Origin: Deltaproteobacteria bacterium
GTDB taxonomy: Bacteria > Desulfobacterota > Desulfobacteria > Desulfobacterales > UBA11574
Length of the DNA stretch: 16,433 nucleotides
Assembly: GCA_019314155.1 (NCBI GenBank)
Contig: JAFCZV010000023.1
Coordinates: 1 to 16,433, forward strand
Direction: 5' to 3'
Both the position numbers and the translations under genes were made by a program. Positions 1-7,803 of the stretch are shown here, piece after piece (the first letter of the stretch is position 1; each line of letters begins with the position of its first letter). Under the pieces are notes generated by a model. The model had not been told where the DNA came from. It did not search any database and saw only the letters and a program-made list of their open reading frames with translations.

Positions 1-753
1 CATCTTCATCTGCTCGGAAGTCGTGTTTTGGGCTTCATCTAAAATAATGAAAGAATCGTTCAAAGTTCGGCCCCGCATGAACGCAAGGGGCGCAACTTCT
101 ATAATACCTTGCTCCATCAGATTCAACACTTTTTCAAAGCGCATCATATCGTGGAGCGCATCGTAAAGAGGCCGCAGGTAAGGATCTACTTTTTGTGCGA
201 GATCTCCGGGCAAAAAGCCGAGGGTTTCACCCGCTTCCACCGCGGGTCTTGTGAGGATGATACGATTAACCCGCTCCTTTTTGAGTTCCGAAACCGCCAT
301 GGCCATGGCAAGATAGGTCTTGCCGGTTCCTGCCGGTCCTATGCCGAAGACCATATCGGAATTTCGGATGGCGTCTATGTATTCCTTTTGCGCAGGACTT
401 TTGGGAATTACAGGACGCTTTTTTGAAGTGACGTAGACCTTATCCAAAAAAATGTCTTTGAGGTTAATACGGTCGTCCTCGCTCAGAATTCTGACTGCGT
501 AATCCACATCCCTGGAATATATGGGATAACCTTCTTTTAGCAGGTTGTAAAGCTGCTTGAGGATATTTTTCGCCAGGCTTTCGGCGATGTTGTCCCCCTG
601 GATAAATACAGTGTTGCCTCTTACATGGATGGAGACATCCACCAATGCCTCGATTTTTTTAAGGTTTTTGTTGTAATCGCCGAAAAGCCGGCTTGCCAGA
701 TTAATGTCCGAGAAAATTAATCGGGTCTTATTATTTTGGGAAATTTCATCCAT
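1..753 (-). CDS. phoH: PhoH family ATPase (YbeZ/PhoL-like), 3' end outside window
   Basis: A cytoplasmic P-loop NTPase of the PhoH/YbeZ family, which is linked to RNA metabolism and often sits near ybeY. The visible part is 251 codons; the family is usually about 320-350 residues, so the C-terminus lies beyond the left edge. Residues 1 to about 100 form the N-terminal region typical of YbeZ-type proteins. The Walker A motif GPAGTGKT is at residues 139-146, and the segment LTRPAVEAGETLGFLPGD at about 167-184 is characteristic of the family. Walker B (FIILDEAQN) is at about 235-243, and the visible sequence ends in the family motif TSEQMKM. The ATG at 753-751 is chosen because an in-frame stop codon lies two codons upstream. 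The Shine-Dalgarno sequence is weak. A possible small gene ends 50 nt upstream on the same strand and may be co-transcribed. The family call is firm; the exact role is not known from sequence. Confidence 0.95.
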   Translation of the reverse strand, partial: MDEISQNNKTRLIFSDINLASRLFGDYNKNLKKIEALVDVSIHVRGNTVFIQGDNIAESLAKNILKQLYNLLKEGYPIYSRDVDYAVRILSEDDRINLKDIFLDKVYVTSKKRPVIPKSPAQKEYIDAIRNSDMVFGIGPAGTGKTYLAMAMAVSELKKERVNRIILTRPAVEAGETLGFLPGDLAQKVDPYLRPLYDALHDMMRFEKVLNLMEQGIIEVAPLAFMRGRTLNDSFIILDEAQNTTSEQMKM

Positions 754-803
754 GTTTCAGGGTTGAGCCTATGGGCTGTCCGATGTTGACGGTTTCGTTA
801 CCA

Positions 804-974
804 TTATACAGGTTCCCAATAGATTTTGGTTCGTTCCGGATTTCCCATTACCTGGAAGTCGGCCAAACCTTTGCCATTCGTCTGTTGAGAAGCCGCACAG
901 GTACATTTTAGCGGCTCTATTCCGCGCGCAAAAAGTTTTTCGATTTCAACAAATTTTGAGTAGAGTTTTGACAT
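804..974 (-). CDS. Candidate small protein, 56 aa, unknown function
   Basis: An open frame on the minus strand directly upstream of phoH, separated from it by 50 nt. From the ATG at 974-972 it encodes 56 residues. A TTG at 989-987 would add five. I do not recognise the protein. It has a charged helical N-terminal part, a CTC cysteine pair near the middle (about residues 24-26), and a C-terminus reading MGNPERTKIYWEPV. The balanced amino-acid composition and varied codon use look more like a real protein than the AT-rich sequence upstream. No convincing Shine-Dalgarno sequence precedes either start, and there is no recognised domain. It could be a non-coding leader of phoH instead. Conservation of the reading frame in related genomes would decide. 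Confidence 0.42.
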   Translation of the reverse strand: MSKLYSKFVEIEKLFARGIEPLKCTCAASQQTNGKGLADFQVMGNPERTKIYWEPV

Positions 975-1156
975 ATCACAACTTTTCAACCGATTGCAAA
1001 TAACAATTCAATATGCGTGGGAAAAAGAAAAATATCTTGACTCGAAATATCTGCTTTGTTAATTTTCGGCAACAAAAATATTCCGAAAAAGTGATCTTTC
1101 CGATTTTATTTATATTTTCAAAGCTTTTGGCATAAAAAATGTTGTAAAGGTATACC
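975..1156. other. AT-rich divergent intergenic region
   Basis: This stretch separates the minus-strand phoH side from plus-strand cvpA and must hold promoters for both directions. It is strikingly AT-rich, with A and T runs. On the plus strand TTGACT at 1037-1042 is followed after 17 nt by TAATTT at 1060-1065, a good -35 box with a poor -10 box. I see no clear minus-strand promoter. Both strands have open frames here, but their composition (runs of F, K, I, N) marks them as spurious. Confidence 0.5.
1037..1065 (+). promoter_or_regulatory. Possible sigma-70-type promoter for cvpA
   Basis: TTGACT at 1037-1042 matches five of six bases of the -35 consensus. It is followed by a 17-nt spacer and TAATTT at 1060-1065, which matches only three of six bases of the -10 consensus. 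The position is sensible, about 90 nt upstream of the cvpA start in AT-rich DNA. This is a pattern match only. Confidence 0.25.
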
Positions 1157-1687
1157 ATGAACTATCTTGATATCATCATTGTCGTTATTTTAAGTTATTG
1201 CGTGATAAGAGGTGTTTTCAGAGGACTGGTAAAAGAATTGTCTTCTATAATCGGGGTGTTTGGCGGTTTTTACGCTGCGTATACCTATTACATGGTGGTC
1301 GCAAAACCCCTGTCAGAGTGGATCGCCAACCCCGGATACCTTAACATATTGAGTTTTATGATTATTTTTTGTGGTGTCTTTCTTGTTATCAGCATTCTTG
1401 GCGTCATCATCAATTACCTGCTTAAACTGGCTTTTTTGGGCTGGTTTGATCGTTTTTGTGGTGCTGTCTTCGGTGCCATGAAAGGCATGCTCATTGTTTC
1501 GGTTATTTTAATTGCCCTTACAACCTTCCTTCCCAAGGGTACCCCTGTTATCAAAGATTCCTTGCTTTCCCCCCATGTGACGCTGGTCTCTGAAAAGATG
1601 ATCAAAGTCGTCCCCAAAGATATGAAAGACGCATTTTCGACCAAAATAAAGGAGTTGAAAAAAGAATGGGAAAAAAAGAAATCGTAA
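1157..1687 (+). CDS. cvpA: CvpA family inner-membrane protein
   Basis: A 176-residue integral membrane protein of the CvpA family (E. coli CvpA is about 160 residues). In E. coli it is needed for colicin V production and contributes to envelope homeostasis; its biochemical activity is unclear. Four hydrophobic segments are visible, at about residues 4-24, 29-49, 63-88 and 100-124. The typical N-terminal pattern is present: a DIIIVVIL helix, then RGVFRGLVKELSS. The C-terminal 30 residues are soluble and very rich in lysine, ending KKEWEKKKS. The ATG at 1157 is preceded by TAAAGG at 1145-1150, a reasonable ribosome binding site. It is transcribed in the same direction as mazG, 157 nt away, with a strong stem-loop in between. 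Confidence 0.9.
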   Translation: MNYLDIIIVVILSYCVIRGVFRGLVKELSSIIGVFGGFYAAYTYYMVVAKPLSEWIANPGYLNILSFMIIFCGVFLVISILGVIINYLLKLAFLGWFDRFCGAVFGAMKGMLIVSVILIALTTFLPKGTPVIKDSLLSPHVTLVSEKMIKVVPKDMKDAFSTKIKELKKEWEKKKS

Positions 1688-1729
1688 AACTTTGCCAATT
1701 TGCTGTTCTTTTTTTAACGCTCACGATGG

Positions 1730-1770
1730 ATTCAGACAGTGACCCGACCTTAAGCTCGGACACTCTGAAT
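1730..1770 (+). terminator. Long imperfect stem-loop between cvpA and mazG (possible terminator or processing site)
   Basis: The arms pair in three blocks: ATTCAGA (1730-1736) with TCTGAAT (1764-1770), GTG (1739-1741) with CAC (1761-1763), and CCGA (1744-1747) with TCGG (1756-1759). The loop is 8 nt (1748-1755), with a 2-nt bulge and a small internal loop. Fourteen base pairs in a 157-nt gap are unlikely to be chance. A T6 run lies at 1785-1790, 14 nt past the stem, so this is not a textbook Rho-independent terminator. It may be a weak terminator, an mRNA stabiliser or a processing site that separates cvpA and mazG expression. Confidence 0.5.
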
Positions 1771-1830
1771 GCCTGTTGGTCTCATTTTTTCATAACGTTA
1801 CAATAATACTATCTGAGAAATTCGTTCAGT

Positions 1831-1835
1831 GGAGG
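1831..1835 (+). promoter_or_regulatory. Ribosome binding site that sets the mazG start
   Basis: GGAGG lies 9 nt upstream of the ATG at 1845 and is the only strong Shine-Dalgarno sequence in the region. The open frame extends further upstream to 1776, but that part has no ribosome binding site and overlaps the stem-loop/T-run region, so the 1845 start is preferred. Confidence 0.75.
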
Positions 1836-1844
1836 CAGGCAATA

Positions 1845-2633
1845 ATGGGAATTGATGCCATCATCCGTTTGATCGAGACATTGCGGGGGGAAAGCGGTTG
1901 TCCATGGGACAGGAAGCAGACGCCCCGGACCATTGTGGCGTATCTGCTGGAGGAGGTATACGAGCTCATCGATGCCGTTGAATCCGGAAATCATGCAGAC
2001 GTTTGCGAGGAGCTCGGAGATGTATTGTTTCAAATATTATTTCTCGTCAGTCTTTACCGGGAAATGGGCCGTTTCGATATCCAAGAGGTTAGTGATCTCA
2101 ATTTGGCGAAAATGACCCGCCGGCACCCCCATGTTTTCGGCGATGACAGGGTTGACAGCGCAGACGAGGTGAGAGTGCGCTGGCAGAAAATCAAGATGAA
2201 AGAAAAAACCCTTGCCCCGGTGTCTTCGATTCTGGATTCGGTTCCTTCGAACCTTCCGGCCTTGATGCGTGCCTATAGAATTTCCGATCGAGCAGCCCAA
2301 ACAGGATTCGACTGGGATGATATTTCCGGTGTGATGGAGAAGGTCGAAGAGGAATGGGTTGAATTGAAAACAGCGTTGAGCAGACAGGATGGAACGCTGC
2401 AACATCAAAATCAGTTGGCCCTCGAATTTGGAGATGTTCTTTTTACGCTGGTCAATATCGCCCGGTTTGCTCATATTCATCCCGAATTCGCTTTAAGAGA
2501 TTCCACGAAGAAGTTTGAAAACCGCTTTAAGTATATGGAAAAACTGATTGAAAAAAGTCGAAAAGATATTGGATCTGTCTCACAGGAAAAAATGGACGCA
2601 TTGTGGGAGGAGGCCAAGTCCAAAATCGGCTGA
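1845..2633 (+). CDS. mazG: MazG nucleoside triphosphate pyrophosphohydrolase
   Basis: A 262-residue cytoplasmic enzyme that hydrolyses NTPs and dNTPs to monophosphates and pyrophosphate, a house-cleaning activity. The length matches full-size E. coli MazG (about 263 residues), and both MazG domains are present. The N-terminal domain opens with the typical GCPWDRKQTP segment and carries the metal-binding pattern EEVYELIDA followed by EELGDVLFQ. It then has the family segment RRHPHVFGD. The C-terminal domain repeats the pattern with EEEWVELKTAL and EFGDVLFTLVN. All expected acidic ligands of the EExxE...ExxD motif are visible in both halves. The start is chosen from the GGAGG at 1831-1835. The hlyD-type gene begins 33 nt after the stop, so mazG may be read together with the exporter operon. 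Confidence 0.95.
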   Translation: MGIDAIIRLIETLRGESGCPWDRKQTPRTIVAYLLEEVYELIDAVESGNHADVCEELGDVLFQILFLVSLYREMGRFDIQEVSDLNLAKMTRRHPHVFGDDRVDSADEVRVRWQKIKMKEKTLAPVSSILDSVPSNLPALMRAYRISDRAAQTGFDWDDISGVMEKVEEEWVELKTALSRQDGTLQHQNQLALEFGDVLFTLVNIARFAHIHPEFALRDSTKKFENRFKYMEKLIEKSRKDIGSVSQEKMDALWEEAKSKIG

Positions 2634-2666
2634 CCCGGATATCTCATGAAATAAAAGGATGAGGTA

Positions 2667-3713
2667 ATGAACAAGAAAAAGATCCGAAATGGAATTGTGT
2701 TCTTACTGGTAGCTGGACTGATTGCCGGGGGTGTGTATCGGCTTAGACGGCGCGAAAATGTGCCGGAAGGCGTCATGAGGCTCTATGGGAACGTGGATAT
2801 CCGCCAGAGCCGGCTGGCCTTCTACGACACCGGGCGTATTAAACGCCTGCTGGTCCAGGAGGGAGATGCGGTTAAGCAGGGGCAGCTGGTGGCTGAAATG
2901 GATCCTGTCCGTTATGAGATGTCTGTAAAAGAGGCTGAAGGGAGTGTGAATGCCCAGAAACAGGTGTTGGCCCGTATGCTTGCCGGCTCGAGGCCCCAGG
3001 ATATCGAGACGGCCAGAGAGCGGGTCAAGGTTGCCGAAGCGGTTTTACAGGTTACCAAAGTTACCTATGAGCGGATTAAAAAGCTTGTAAAGGGGAAATA
3101 TGTTCCCCAGCAGCAACTGGACGACGCGACCGCAAAGCTCAAGACGGCCAAGGCCGATCTCAAGGCTGCCGAAGAAGAGATGATGCTTGCCGTAATCGGC
3201 CCCAGGAAAGAGGATATAGCGGCTGCCGAGGCCCGCTTGAAGGGGTATCAGGCGACCCTGGCGCTCGCCCGTCAAAAGCTCGCGGATACAAAGCTTTATG
3301 CACCGTCAGCCGGGGTGATACAGGACCGCATTATGGAGCCAGGCGACATGGCTTCGCCCACGACCCCCTTATTCACCCTGGCCCTTTACAGGCCCATGTG
3401 GGTTCGTGCCTATGTGCCCGAGCCGAGCCTGGGAAAGATCATCCCCGGAATGAAGGCGGAGATTACCACAGACAGCTTTTCCGAAAAGATCTATAAGGGA
3501 TGGATCGGTTATATCTCACCCACCGCCGAGTTTACTCCGAAAAACATCGAAACGCCCGAGCTTCGCACCCGCTTGGTCTATCAGATCCGGGCTTATGTTT
3601 GCAATTCCGACAATGAGCTGCGCCTGGGAATGCCGGCGACGGTGACCCTCCGGTTCGATCCATTGGGTCCGGACAAGAACCAGCCGGGTTCCTCTGTCTG
3701 CCAGGATGATTGA
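2667..3713 (+). CDS. ybhG: HlyD/YbhG-type periplasmic adaptor (membrane fusion protein)
   Basis: A 348-residue adaptor that would link the inner-membrane ABC transporter encoded downstream to an outer-membrane channel. It has an N-terminal membrane anchor at about residues 8-26, then a half lipoyl domain (YGNVDIRQSRLAF...GDAVKQGQLVAEMD, to about residue 80). A long alanine- and charge-rich coiled-coil hairpin follows, at about 85-205, with repeats such as SRPQDIETARERV and GPRKEDIAAAEARL. The second lipoyl half (LYAPSAGVIQDRIMEPGDMA) is at about 210-230, followed by a beta-barrel region. There is no lipobox. E. coli YbhG is of similar size and starts the same gene order. AGGATGAGG upstream of the ATG is a good ribosome binding site. 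The last codons overlap the next reading frame. Confidence 0.9.
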   Translation: MNKKKIRNGIVFLLVAGLIAGGVYRLRRRENVPEGVMRLYGNVDIRQSRLAFYDTGRIKRLLVQEGDAVKQGQLVAEMDPVRYEMSVKEAEGSVNAQKQVLARMLAGSRPQDIETARERVKVAEAVLQVTKVTYERIKKLVKGKYVPQQQLDDATAKLKTAKADLKAAEEEMMLAVIGPRKEDIAAAEARLKGYQATLALARQKLADTKLYAPSAGVIQDRIMEPGDMASPTTPLFTLALYRPMWVRAYVPEPSLGKIIPGMKAEITTDSFSEKIYKGWIGYISPTAEFTPKNIETPELRTRLVYQIRAYVCNSDNELRLGMPATVTLRFDPLGPDKNQPGSSVCQDD

Positions 3714-3714
3714 T

Positions 3715-5511
3715 ATGACCCGGGAACAAGAGCGCGGGGCGAAGAAATCGCGATATGTGTTGCGCATCGAGAGAATTAAAAAGCATTTTCTGGCCGGCAA
3801 GAAGCGGATCAGCGCCCTGGAAGATGTCAGCGCCAAGGTAAGGCGCGGCGTGGTTACCGGACTTGTCGGTCCGGACGGCGCTGGAAAGACCACCCTTATG
3901 CGGATGATCGCAGGGCTTCTGGTGCCTGACAGCGGCCAAATTTCGGTCCTGGGTATGGATGTTGTCCGGGATCCCCTCATGGTTCAGGCTTCCATCCGAT
4001 ACATGCCCCAGCGCTTTGGACTTTATGAAGACCTCACGGTCAAGGAGAACATGGATCTCTATGCCGATCTCCAGGGCGTTCCCAAGGACCATCGTTCCAA
4101 GCGTTATGAAGAGCTCATGAAGATGACCGGACTTGCCGCTTTTACCGGAAGGCTTGCCGGAAAACTTTCGGGCGGCATGAAACAGAAATTGGGCCTTGCC
4201 TGCACCCTTGTAAAACCTCCTGAATTCCTTCTCCTCGATGAAGCCACCGTAGGGGTCGATCCGGTATCCAGACGTGAACTCTGGTCCATCGTTTACAGAT
4301 TGGTTCAGCAGGAAGGGGTCAGCGTACTCCTGAGTACGGCCTATCTGGATGAGGCCGAGAGATGTCAGGAGGTCATCCTGATGCACGAAGGGCGTATTCT
4401 GGGTCAGGATGCCCCGTCTCAATTCAGTGGACAGCTCGACAAGCAGACATTCATGCTGAGTCCTGAAGGAGAGAGCCGGCGCCGGCTTCAGGAGCGTATA
4501 CGCGCAATGCCGGGTGTGATCGACGCCATTATCCTGGGAAACAAGGTCAGGCTGGTAACCGATCAGCCCTTTGAGTCCGACCAAGTGGCAAAGCGCTTTG
4601 GCGTCGGATCAGAATTGTCTGTTCAGGCGGTCCCTGCCCGGTTTGAAGATGTCTTTATCGCCTTGCTCAAACAACGAACGACGGGTGATGAAAAAGTTGC
4701 GCATCTCGAGACGGAAAAATTCTCCCATGTCCCACACAAAGGCTCGGACGAAGATATCGTTGTGGTGGAGAAGGTAAAGCGTCGTTTCGGGGACTTCTAT
4801 GCGGTTAAAGGGATAAGCTTTACGGTGAAGCAAGGTGAGATTTTCGGGCTTCTCGGTGCCAACGGCGCGGGTAAATCCACCACATTCCGTATGCTTTGCG
4901 GCCTGCTTCCCGCATCCGGGGGTAAACTCAGCGTGGCCGGTAAAAACCTTCGGGTTGCGGCGGCCCAGGCCCGGGCCCGGATCGGCTATATGGCCCAGAA
5001 ATTTTCCCTGTATGTCGGTTTGACGGTGCGGCAGAACTTGCGGTTTATCAGCAGCGCTTATGGTCTGGGAGGCAGGCATCAGAAGGAGCGGATCGCGTGG
5101 GCGTTGGATTCCTTCGAACTTGCCAAGATGGCGGATACTCCAAGCAGAGATCTGCCGCTGGGCTACAAGCAGCGGCTTGCCCTTGCAGCGGCCCTTATGC
5201 ACGAACCGGAGATTCTGTTTCTGGACGAACCCACCTCCGGAGTGGATCCTCTTGCCCGTCGGGAGTTCTGGCGGCGCATCAACAGTCTTGCGGAGTCCAA
5301 TGTCACCATAATGGTGACCACGCATTTCATGGAAGAGGCGGAGTACTGTGACCGGCTGGTCATCATGGCCCAGGGAGAGATACTGGGTCAGGGGACCCCT
5401 GAAGAGGTAAAAGCCCGGTTCCGAACCCCCCGGAACCCTGATCCCAGCATGGAGGATACCTTCATCGCCATGATCGAAGATTATGAGGAAAAGGAAGCGG
5501 CACTGACATGA
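3715..5511 (+). CDS. ybhF: YbhF-type ABC transporter ATPase with two fused nucleotide-binding domains
   Basis: A 598-residue cytoplasmic ATPase holding two ABC domains in one chain, as in E. coli YbhF. The first domain has Walker A GPDGAGKTT (about residues 52-60), a Q-loop in MPQRFGLYED, the signature LSGGMKQKLGL and Walker B LLLDEATVGVD. At its H-loop it reads STAYLDEAE, so the usual histidine is replaced. A linker of about 110 residues follows. The second domain has Walker A GANGAGKST (about 381-389), the non-standard signature LPLGYKQRLAL, Walker B ILFLDEPTSGVD and an intact H-loop VTTHFMEEAE. The ATG at 3715 is chosen because AGGA at 3703-3706 is well spaced for it; an ATG at 3706 in the same frame would add three residues and overlap the hlyD-type gene by 8 nt. 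The next gene overlaps its stop codon as ATGA. Confidence 0.95.
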   Translation: MTREQERGAKKSRYVLRIERIKKHFLAGKKRISALEDVSAKVRRGVVTGLVGPDGAGKTTLMRMIAGLLVPDSGQISVLGMDVVRDPLMVQASIRYMPQRFGLYEDLTVKENMDLYADLQGVPKDHRSKRYEELMKMTGLAAFTGRLAGKLSGGMKQKLGLACTLVKPPEFLLLDEATVGVDPVSRRELWSIVYRLVQQEGVSVLLSTAYLDEAERCQEVILMHEGRILGQDAPSQFSGQLDKQTFMLSPEGESRRRLQERIRAMPGVIDAIILGNKVRLVTDQPFESDQVAKRFGVGSELSVQAVPARFEDVFIALLKQRTTGDEKVAHLETEKFSHVPHKGSDEDIVVVEKVKRRFGDFYAVKGISFTVKQGEIFGLLGANGAGKSTTFRMLCGLLPASGGKLSVAGKNLRVAAAQARARIGYMAQKFSLYVGLTVRQNLRFISSAYGLGGRHQKERIAWALDSFELAKMADTPSRDLPLGYKQRLALAAALMHEPEILFLDEPTSGVDPLARREFWRRINSLAESNVTIMVTTHFMEEAEYCDRLVIMAQGEILGQGTPEEVKARFRTPRNPDPSMEDTFIAMIEDYEEKEAALT

Positions 5512-6659
5512 AAGTCCAAAAAAAGCGCGGTGTTCGTAAAGGCATAAATATCATGCGGCTTAAAGGGCTGATCCGCAAGGAAAGCTATCAGATCGTAAGG
5601 GATCCTTCCAGCATTGCCATTGCCTTTGTGCTTCCCATGATACTGCTTTTTCTCTTTGGATACGGGGTGTCTCTTGACGCCGAGTATGTTCCCATCGCAA
5701 TAGTGGTGGAACATCAGAGCAATGAGACCTCGGATTTTTTGGCCGGATTCCGGCAGTCCAGATACTTTGCGCCGGTCATCTTGACGGACATACAGGTGGC
5801 GGAACAGGCCATGATCGAAGGGAGAGTGGACGGGATCGTCTGGCTCCGGGAAAATTTCGGAAAAAAAATACTTAGCACCGGCGATGCTCCCATCGGGGTC
5901 TTCGTAAACGGAGTGGATGCCAACCGGGCCAGGATCATAGAGGGTTATGTCAGAGGGGTCTGGATTAAATGGCTCGAACGGACATCCCTTGAAAGCGGCA
6001 AGCCTCTCCAAATTCCTGTCAAGGTGAAGGAGCAGATATGGTTCAATGCACAGATGCGCAGCAGGAACTTTCTGGTCCCCGGCCTTATCGCGGTGATAAT
6101 GACCCTTATCGGTGCACTCCTAACGGCAATGGTGGTGGCCAGAGAGTGGGAGCGGGGCACCATGGAGGCCCTCATGGTCACTCCGGTCCAGGTGCGTGAG
6201 ATCATACTGGGTAAGATCATTCCCTATTTCATCATGGGGATGGGGGGAATGACCCTGTCTGTGATCATGGCCACGTGGTTTTTCCATGTACCTTTGAGAG
6301 GCTCTTTATGGGTCCTTTTCGCAGGATCTTCGCTCTTTCTGGTGACGGCCCTTTCCATGGGCCTTCTGATATCGGTTGTGGCAAAAAGTCAGTTCGTGGC
6401 CGGACAGGTCGCTATCATCGTCACATTTTTGCCGGCCTTTATTCTATCGGGTTTCATATTCGACATAAGCTCCATGCCGGCGATAATCCAGATCCTGACC
6501 CATGTCATTGCAGCGCGCTATTTCGTCAGCATGTTACAGACGGTCTTTCTGGCAGGGGATGTATGGCCGATAATTATCTATGACGGTCTGGCACTTACGG
6601 CCATGGCCCTGCTTTTTCTTTTGATCGTAAAAAAACGCATGAAAAAACGCCTAGAATAG
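5508..6659 (+). CDS. ybhS: ABC-2 type permease, YbhS-like
   Basis: A 383-residue inner-membrane permease subunit of the ABC-2 family. The N-terminus reads LIRKESYQIVRDPSS, then TM1 at about residues 35-54 with the family signature LFLFGYGVSLD. A periplasmic domain of about 130 residues follows, then five more TM segments between about 188 and 375. AREWERGTMEALMVTPV lies at the typical cytoplasmic loop, and ILSGFIFDISSMP precedes the last segments. This organisation and these motifs match E. coli YbhS. The ATG overlaps the ybhF-type stop by 4 nt, indicating translational coupling. A second in-frame ATG at 5553, 10 nt after TAAAGG (5537-5542), would give a 368-residue protein closer to the usual length and is a serious alternative start. 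Confidence 0.92.
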   Translation: MKVQKKRGVRKGINIMRLKGLIRKESYQIVRDPSSIAIAFVLPMILLFLFGYGVSLDAEYVPIAIVVEHQSNETSDFLAGFRQSRYFAPVILTDIQVAEQAMIEGRVDGIVWLRENFGKKILSTGDAPIGVFVNGVDANRARIIEGYVRGVWIKWLERTSLESGKPLQIPVKVKEQIWFNAQMRSRNFLVPGLIAVIMTLIGALLTAMVVAREWERGTMEALMVTPVQVREIILGKIIPYFIMGMGGMTLSVIMATWFFHVPLRGSLWVLFAGSSLFLVTALSMGLLISVVAKSQFVAGQVAIIVTFLPAFILSGFIFDISSMPAIIQILTHVIAARYFVSMLQTVFLAGDVWPIIIYDGLALTAMALLFLLIVKKRMKKRLE

Positions 6660-6669
6660 GGAAAAACAG

Positions 6670-7779
6670 ATGGTGCGTCGAATAATCGCCCTGATGATTA
6701 AGGAGTTTCTGGCCCTCCTTACCGATAAAAAGAGCAGAATGGTTGTTATCGTGCCGCCGTTGGTCCAGCTCCTCATTTTCGGCTACGCTGCCAGTTTTAA
6801 TCTGGACCATGTTCCCTATGCCGTCTACAACGAGGACTCTGGGCGTGCCTCCAGAGAACTTTTAGCGAAGATCCAGGGTTCTCCCAATTTTTCCCTGAAG
6901 GCCGTAATCCGGAGCGACACGGAGATAGCTCCCCTTATCGATACCCAAAAAGTACGCGTGGTGGTACATGTAGGGTCAAAATTTTCAGAAAATCTGCTCC
7001 TCAACCGGCCGGCGGAGGTCCAGGTCATCGTGGACGGTCGCAATTCAAACACGGCAATGGTGGTGTTGAATTACATAAACAGCATTGTCACGGATTTCAA
7101 CCAGCGCTGGGCGGTCTTACACGGTCATCCGGCCCCCCCCGCCAGGTTGTACGTTAGATCCTGGTTCAATACCGCTCTGGATACCCGCTGGTTTATCATC
7201 CCAGGCATTGTCGCCCTCCTGACCCTTGTTGTGACCATGCTGGTGACGGCATTGTCCGTGGCCAGAGAGCGCGAGGCCGGCACTTTTGATCAGCTGCTCG
7301 TGACCCCCATGAGGCCTTTTGAAATTCTCATTGCAAAGGCCCTGCCGGGCTTTATTATCGGCACTATCGAAGCGACATTTATTATTCTGGTTGTGGTGTT
7401 CTGGTTTCACGTGCCCATGAGGGGAAGCGTCGCCGCCCTCTATCTGGGACTTTTTATGTTTCTTCTTTCCGCTGTGGGCACCGGACTCATGATATCCTCC
7501 CTTGCCGTTACCCAGCAGCAGGGGCTCCTCGGGGCCTTCCTGTTCCTGGTTCCGACCATCATCCTTTCAGGTTTTGCAACTCCCATCGCCAATATGCCGC
7601 CGGTGGTTCAGTATCTTACTTACATAAATCCCATGCGCTATTTTCTCATCATTGTTCGTTCGGTTTTTCTTGAAGGTGCCTCCTTCGATCTCCTGTGGAA
7701 CCAGTACTGGCCCATGGCGGTCATGGGGATCATAGCCCTTGCTACGGCAGGATGGCTGTTCCGTCGGCGGATGTACTGA
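6670..7779 (+). CDS. ybhR: ABC-2 type permease, YbhR-like
   Basis: A 369-residue partner permease to the preceding gene, very close in length to E. coli YbhR (about 368). It begins IIALMIKEFLALLTDKKSR, then TM1 with the LIFGYAASFNLDHVP signature. A periplasmic domain with VIVDGRNSNTA follows, then a five-helix membrane region from about residue 175. That region carries SVAREREAGTFDQLLVTPM and ILSGFATPIANMP and ends in the basic tail WLFRRRMY. The two permeases are paralogous and should form the transmembrane heterodimer energised by the fused ATPase. The AGGG used as ribosome binding site overlaps the stop codon of the gene before it. No gene follows on this strand; the operon ends 24 nt from a convergent gene without an obvious terminator hairpin. 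Confidence 0.92.
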   Translation: MVRRIIALMIKEFLALLTDKKSRMVVIVPPLVQLLIFGYAASFNLDHVPYAVYNEDSGRASRELLAKIQGSPNFSLKAVIRSDTEIAPLIDTQKVRVVVHVGSKFSENLLLNRPAEVQVIVDGRNSNTAMVVLNYINSIVTDFNQRWAVLHGHPAPPARLYVRSWFNTALDTRWFIIPGIVALLTLVVTMLVTALSVAREREAGTFDQLLVTPMRPFEILIAKALPGFIIGTIEATFIILVVVFWFHVPMRGSVAALYLGLFMFLLSAVGTGLMISSLAVTQQQGLLGAFLFLVPTIILSGFATPIANMPPVVQYLTYINPMRYFLIIVRSVFLEGASFDLLWNQYWPMAVMGIIALATAGWLFRRRMY

Positions 7780-7803
7780 TGCGATCGGTCTGCCTTTTGA
7801 CTC

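Noticed and set aside
976..1158. Minus-strand open frame of 60 residues upstream of cvpA
   Set aside because: Composition dominated by F, I, K and N from AT-rich DNA, it overlaps the cvpA start, and it has no family resemblance.
4609..5325. Long minus-strand open frames inside the fused ABC ATPase gene (also around 3532-4584)
   Set aside because: They are shadows of a GC-rich gene with clear ABC motifs on the plus strand and show no recognisable domains.
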